Shown one piece after another: positions 60,410 through 64,000 of a stretch of 64,000 nt of DNA. Made by a program: the position numbers and the translations under genes. How positions within the stretch are numbered: the stretch's first letter is position 1; each line of letters opens with the position of its first letter. Under the pieces are notes generated by a model. The model ran no database searches. It was not told where the DNA came from and saw only the letters and a list, made by a program, of their open reading frames with translations. The stretch lies in contig JAVKCD010000025.1 in assembly GCA_040222855.1 (NCBI GenBank), positions 744,001 through 808,000 on the forward strand, read 5' to 3'. Source of the stretch: Phycisphaeraceae bacterium (lineage in GTDB: Bacteria > Planctomycetota > Phycisphaerae > Phycisphaerales > Phycisphaeraceae).

Positions 60410-61213
60410 ATGGGTCTGATGGACGGCAAAAAGGGCATCATCTTCGGCATCGCCAACGAGCGCAGCTACGCCTACTTCATCGCGAAGCAGCTCGTCGAGC
60501 AGGGTGCCGAGCTGTATTTCACGTACCTCCCGATCGGCAAGATGGAGCACCGTGTCCGCAAGGCGGTCGAGAGCCTTGGCGTGTCCGACCCCTGGCTGGT
60601 GCCCTGCGATGCCTCATCGGATGAGTCGCTGGATGAAGTCTTTACCAAGCTCAAGCAGGACGCCGGGACGATCGACTTCGTCGTCCACTCGATCGCGTTT
60701 GCGGACAAGGACTATCTCGCCGCCGACATGTTCCACAAGACCCCGCGGGGCGTCTTTACCCAGTCGATGGACATCTCCGCCTACACGCTCGTCGCGATGG
60801 CCCAGCGGGCGATGCCGCTGATGACCAACGGCGGCTCGATCCTCTCGCTGACCTACTTCGGCGGGGAGAAGGTTGTCCCGCGCTACAACGTCATGGGCGT
60901 CGCCAAGGCGTGCCTCGAGCACACCACGCGGTACCTCGCCTACGAACTTGGCGACAAGGATCCGGAGACCGGCGCGAGTAGGAACATCCGCGTGAACACC
61001 ATCTCCGCGGGCCCCTTCAAGACCCTCGCCGGCGCGGGCGTCGGCGGGATGGACGAGATGATCGCCCACCAGGAGAAGAAGTCGTCACTCAAGCGCACCA
61101 ACACCGGCGACGAGGTCGGCAACACCGCCGTCTACCTGCTCTCCGACCTGTCCACCGGCGTCACCGGCGAGACGGTGCATGTGGATTGTGGGTTCTCTAT
61201 TGTGGGGTTTTAG
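60410..61213 (+). CDS. fabI: Enoyl-[acyl-carrier-protein] reductase (NADH) FabI
   Basis: FabI catalyses the last step of each fatty acid elongation cycle. The SDR cofactor region GIIFGIANERSYAYFIAKQL and the catalytic Tyr-x6-Lys motif (YNVMGVAK) are present. The family's C-terminal tail ends HVDCGFSIVGF. Length 267 is typical. GAGCATG precedes the start with a purine-rich CAGGAG. Single gene after queG. Confidence 0.96.
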   Translation: MGLMDGKKGIIFGIANERSYAYFIAKQLVEQGAELYFTYLPIGKMEHRVRKAVESLGVSDPWLVPCDASSDESLDEVFTKLKQDAGTIDFVVHSIAFADKDYLAADMFHKTPRGVFTQSMDISAYTLVAMAQRAMPLMTNGGSILSLTYFGGEKVVPRYNVMGVAKACLEHTTRYLAYELGDKDPETGASRNIRVNTISAGPFKTLAGAGVGGMDEMIAHQEKKSSLKRTNTGDEVGNTAVYLLSDLSTGVTGETVHVDCGFSIVGF

Positions 61214-61255
61214 AGCTGAGACACCCCCGATAAATGTGTAAGGAGTCCATGTCGC

Positions 61256-61627
61256 ATGGATCGTGGCAGACTGGCAAAGCGGGCCATCATTTATCTTGCT
61301 GGTGCCTTGGTGCCTTGGATTGCAAGCCTTTATCAGCTTTATGGCATAATAATGTCGGACGTAGACGGCTTCAGCGCTAGCGATATGTATCGCATCGACG
61401 TTCTGCTTCTATCCATCATCTCTTCGATCTTTTGGATCCTTTTCATCTCTCTGATGGCTTCCTATATTATCGTGCCGTTCATAGCAAAACAGTTCGATAT
61501 CGCTATTGATTCTGCCAAGCTGAATCTCTATCTCTGCACTTTTCTGATGTGTTTGCTCGCTGTGAGCTACGCGATGTTTCCTGTGATATTGTATTTCGCG
61601 TATTTCGCAGGATCGGATGGGTTTTGA
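61256..61627 (+). CDS. Low-GC membrane protein, unknown
   Basis: A 123-residue protein with three predicted helices (IIYLAGALVPWIASLYQLYG, SIISSIFWILFISLMASYII, and a C-terminal hydrophobic region). AGGAG 10 bases upstream supports the start. A 60-base row in its middle has 23 G/C (38 percent) against 39 (65 percent) in a row of fabI just upstream, and codon choices differ, suggesting recent acquisition or relaxed selection. No family recognised. Confidence 0.6.
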   Translation: MDRGRLAKRAIIYLAGALVPWIASLYQLYGIIMSDVDGFSASDMYRIDVLLLSIISSIFWILFISLMASYIIVPFIAKQFDIAIDSAKLNLYLCTFLMCLLAVSYAMFPVILYFAYFAGSDGF

Positions 61628-61657
61628 GCCTCGGTAGAGTTTTGTCGTCGCGCATAT

Positions 61658-61689
61658 AAAAACACCCCCGACCAACCGGCCGAGGGTGT
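61658..61689 (-). terminator. Rho-independent terminator of rpsD
   Basis: On the reverse strand ACACCCTCGGCC / GGTCGGGGGTGT forms a 12-bp stem (with G-U pairs) around a GGTT loop and is followed by a T run. It lies about 30 bases after the rpsD stop. Confidence 0.85.
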
Positions 61690-61717
61690 CGCTAAGTTCA
61701 GATTGTCGGAAGTGGCT

Positions 61718-62341
61718 TTAGCGGTAGAACTCGATGACGAGGTTCATGTTGACCTCGAAGGGCACCTGATCCGAGGTGGGGATTGAGAGCGCCTTGGCGG
61801 TCAGGGTCGAGGGGTCGAAGGTCAGCCAGCCGGGGACCTCATGGCCGGGGAGCGACTCGAGGTTCTCACGGATCAGGTCCTCGACAGTCCGCTTCGAGCT
61901 CTCGCGCTTCCTGCGGATGACGGTGATCTCGTCACCCACGCGGACCTGATACGAGGGTCGGTCGGTCTTGCGGCCGTTGATGGCGACGTGCCCGTGGGCG
62001 ACCATCTGCCGGGCCGCCCAGATCGAGCGCGCCCAGCCGAGACGGCGGATGATGTTGTCCAGCCGTTGCTCGAGCAGCGACAGAAGCACGTCGCCGGTGT
62101 TGCCCTGCGTGCGGGTGGCCTTGGCCATGTAGATGCGGAACTGCTTCTCCAGCACGTTGTAGTGGTAGCGGAGCTTCTGCTTCTCGTTCAGGCGGACGCC
62201 GTAGTCCCGCAGACGCCGGCCGCGGAAGCCGTGCATGCCTGGGGGATTGAGTTGACGCTTGTTCGTGTGCTTGGGCAGGTCGACGATCGGGACGCCGACG
62301 CGGCGGGAGAGCTTGACCTTCGGTCCGGTGTAGTTTGCCAT
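61718..62341 (-). CDS. rpsD: 30S ribosomal protein S4
   Basis: S4 binds 16S rRNA early in 30S assembly. The family start ARYTGPKVKLSRR appears as MANYTGPKVKLSRRVGVPI, and the S4 RNA-binding domain has RLDNIIRRLGWARS and QMVAHGHVAINGRKTDRPS. Length 207 is normal. AAGGA stands 5 bases before the ATG. It stands outside the usual ribosomal alpha operon, as no rpsK or rpoA gene is adjacent. It has its own terminator. Confidence 0.97.
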   Translation of the reverse strand: MANYTGPKVKLSRRVGVPIVDLPKHTNKRQLNPPGMHGFRGRRLRDYGVRLNEKQKLRYHYNVLEKQFRIYMAKATRTQGNTGDVLLSLLEQRLDNIIRRLGWARSIWAARQMVAHGHVAINGRKTDRPSYQVRVGDEITVIRRKRESSKRTVEDLIRENLESLPGHEVPGWLTFDPSTLTAKALSIPTSDQVPFEVNMNLVIEFYR

Positions 62342-62575
62342 AAATCCTTATGAAAGCCTTGATTAGGGCCTTCGGGTCCTTGGTGGCTCGGCCGTGGCTA
62401 CGGCGTCGCGATGGGGAACACGCTGGACACCTTGTCCGGCGAGCCATGTAGTCCACCAGAAGTCCGCGATCCTGTCAACCGACACAGGCCGTCGAGACTG
62501 CCCGACCGGCGAGTCAGGCGGAACCTGATCGGGGAGGGAGTTATCACGGACTCTGGTGACGCCGATGGGTCCGGT

Positions 62576-62968
62576 ATGAAGAAAATGATCGCCGTTCTGA
62601 GTGTTCTGGGTCTGGCGGGCCTGATGACGGCCTGTGCGCACGAACCGAAGCCGATTGAGACCGTTTCACGGCCTCTGGCTGCCGTTCCGAGCGCCGATGG
62701 AGCCCTATATGCGGGGCGTTTGGACGATGGACCGGCCGCTGTGGCTAATCCCGGGCCCTCCTGGACGGTGTTGACGGTCGAGGAGCTGCAGCATCGGACC
62801 CGTTATTTCGACCCGCGAACCGGGCTGATGATCACCAAAACCCAGAATCGCCAGACCGTGCGCGAGGACCCGTGGCTGGCCGCCCCGATCAAGCTCCCCG
62901 ACACCAGGGGCGAGGGGCAAGACCTGCGTTATCACGGGCAGCGTGGCGGACACGGCGGGGGCGAGTAG
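62576..62968 (+). CDS. Small lipoprotein, unknown
   Basis: ATG 62576 gives about 130 residues: basic start MKKM, hydrophobic IAVLSVLGLAG, lipobox LMTAC (Cys20), then a Pro-rich region and a short domain with TVEELQHRTRYFDPRTG. No family recognised. An in-frame ORF runs from 62411, but the extension is not protein-like and overlaps the rpsD leader. Predicted to be exported and lipidated. The CtpA-type protease gene follows after 54 bases, and could be a functional neighbour. Confidence 0.7.
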   Translation: MKKMIAVLSVLGLAGLMTACAHEPKPIETVSRPLAAVPSADGALYAGRLDDGPAAVANPGPSWTVLTVEELQHRTRYFDPRTGLMITKTQNRQTVREDPWLAAPIKLPDTRGEGQDLRYHGQRGGHGGGE

Positions 62969-63022
62969 CTCAGAATCTGAATCAAGGCTGGCTTACACGG
63001 CGGGCTGGCTTAGAATCCCATT

Positions 63023-64000
63023 ATGAACGTGATCAAACCTGTCGATGCGGTGTCGCCCAAGCGGCGTTTCTGGGGCAACATCGCGCTGATTAGCGTGTTC
63101 TCAGCCATGGTCTTCGTCACGCTGGGTACCAGTCTCGCGCGGTCATCGACCGGCGATCAACTGAGCCTGCTGGTGGACGTTCGGCACTGGATCCTCAACA
63201 GCTACGTCGAGGATGTGGAGGGCCAGGACCTGACCGAGGCGGCGATCAACGGGATGATCGAATCACTGGGTGATCCGTACACGAGCTACTTCCCGCCTGA
63301 GGATCTCGAGAGTTTCAACGAATCGATCGAGGGCCAGTTTTCGGGGATCGGTGCGGAAGTGGATATGAAGGAGGGGCGGCTGCGAATCGTGAGCCCGCTG
63401 GAGGATTCGCCGGCGTGGCAAGCGGGGGTGCTGGCTGGCGACATGGTGTTGGAGATCGATGGCGAGTCGACCGAAGGCTTGTCGCTGCGGGAGTGCGTCA
63501 GCAGGCTCAAGGGTTTGGAGGGCACGGATGTCACGATCCTGGTCCGTCATCTCTCGGGTGAAGAGGCCGAGATCACCATCACGCGAGCTGTGATCAAGGT
63601 CGCGACGGTGCGCGGGATCGCTCGCGATGCGGATTTACACGAGACCTACTGGCTCGATGCCGATCGAAAGATCGCTTACGTCCGCCTGACGCAGTTTGGT
63701 CAGCGATCGGCGGACGAGTTAGCGGCGGTGCTCACCGACCTGCGTGATCAGGGGATGGAAGCGCTGGTGCTCGACCTGCGGTTCAACCTTGGCGGGTTGC
63801 TGACCGGTGCCCAGGCGATCTCGGACATGTTTCTGACCGAGGAACAGACGATCGTGTCGGTGCGGAATCGTCAGGGGGATGAGCAGTTTGCTAAGTCGAC
63901 GGCTGAGACGATTCTGCCGGAGACGCCCGTAGTCCTGCTGGTCAACGAGATCAGTGCGTCGGCATCGGAGATTGTCGCGGGCGCACTCAAGGACAACGGG
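63023..64000 (+). CDS. C-terminal processing protease CtpA/Prc family (3' partial)
   Basis: The frame from ATG 63023 stays open to the window end (326 codons). The protein has a basic N-terminus, a transmembrane helix (LISVFSAMVFVTLGTSL), an S41 N-terminal region, a PDZ domain (EGQFSGIGAEVD, GVLAGDMVLEIDGES) and the catalytic core (AYVRLTQFGQRSADE, LDLRFNLGGLL). The nucleophile Ser is in VNEISASASE; the Lys about 25 residues later lies outside the window. Family members cleave proteins at their C-terminus in the periplasm. It is a partial gene. Confidence 0.93.
   Translation, partial: MNVIKPVDAVSPKRRFWGNIALISVFSAMVFVTLGTSLARSSTGDQLSLLVDVRHWILNSYVEDVEGQDLTEAAINGMIESLGDPYTSYFPPEDLESFNESIEGQFSGIGAEVDMKEGRLRIVSPLEDSPAWQAGVLAGDMVLEIDGESTEGLSLRECVSRLKGLEGTDVTILVRHLSGEEAEITITRAVIKVATVRGIARDADLHETYWLDADRKIAYVRLTQFGQRSADELAAVLTDLRDQGMEALVLDLRFNLGGLLTGAQAISDMFLTEEQTIVSVRNRQGDEQFAKSTAETILPETPVVLLVNEISASASEIVAGALKDNG

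Overview
The window looks like a chromosomal segment of a high-GC planctomycete, most likely of class Phycisphaerae. This is an inference from several features: a reduced division cluster (rsmH, a LysM protein, an FtsL-sized protein and an FtsI-type PBP, with no mur genes or ftsZ); paired prepilin-like proteins carrying the H-X9-DG motif typical of Planctomycetota and Lentisphaerota; an exosortase/EpsI locus; and a small extra gene inside a nuoE-nuoF pair. Most of the window is housekeeping. The accessory parts are the exosortase/exopolysaccharide operon (about 30.7-42.5 kb), the repeat-rich gap and prepilin pair (45.5-48.3 kb) and a few small orphan genes.

Layout. 0-1.7 kb: end of an oligopeptide ABC transporter (permease, ATPase). 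1.7-2.0 kb: a 39-residue membrane peptide gene with its own promoter and terminator. 2.0-8.1 kb: hscB-like gene, tRNA-Leu, the division block, gcvT. 8.2-16 kb: acyltransferase, fumC, a 591-residue coiled-coil protein, metK, an orphan PTS enzyme I. 16-27 kb: a forward series rne/rng, dxr, rseP, yidC, mnmE, smpB and an MFS carrier (RNA processing, isoprenoid synthesis and membrane protein handling). 27-30.6 kb (reverse): TIGR01777 epimerase, photolyase, two small membrane proteins. 30.7-42.5 kb (reverse): WecG/TagA glycosyltransferase, nucleotidyltransferase-like protein, exosortase, EpsI-like protein, Wzc-like BY-kinase, sugar transferase and a giant TPR protein. 42.5-45.5 kb: serine acetyltransferase, LON-domain protein, Tat-exported metallophosphoesterase. 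45.5-48.7 kb: repeats, two prepilin-like genes, tRNA-Ala. 48.8-54.1 kb: ispG, manA, a secreted TPR-like protein that may be frameshifted, miaB, a membrane protein. 54.2-59.2 kb (reverse): nuoD, nuoE, a small protein, nuoF, a serine hydrolase, a rhodanese-like lipoprotein. 59.3-64 kb: queG, fabI, a low-GC membrane protein, rpsD (reverse), a lipoprotein, and the start of a CtpA-type protease cut by the window end.

The most unusual observation is in the exopolysaccharide operon. The BY-kinase/Wzz protein (36433-38970) carries, between its Walker A' and Walker B motifs, an insert with the 24-5-24 residue architecture of an MshEN domain. MshEN is a c-di-GMP receptor fold known from type II secretion and type IV pilus ATPases. 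The second half-motif matches completely; the first is degenerate at its terminal Arg and Gln. If it binds c-di-GMP, polymer synthesis and surface sorting by the neighbouring exosortase could be gated directly at the kinase. This is an inference from sequence and has not been tested.
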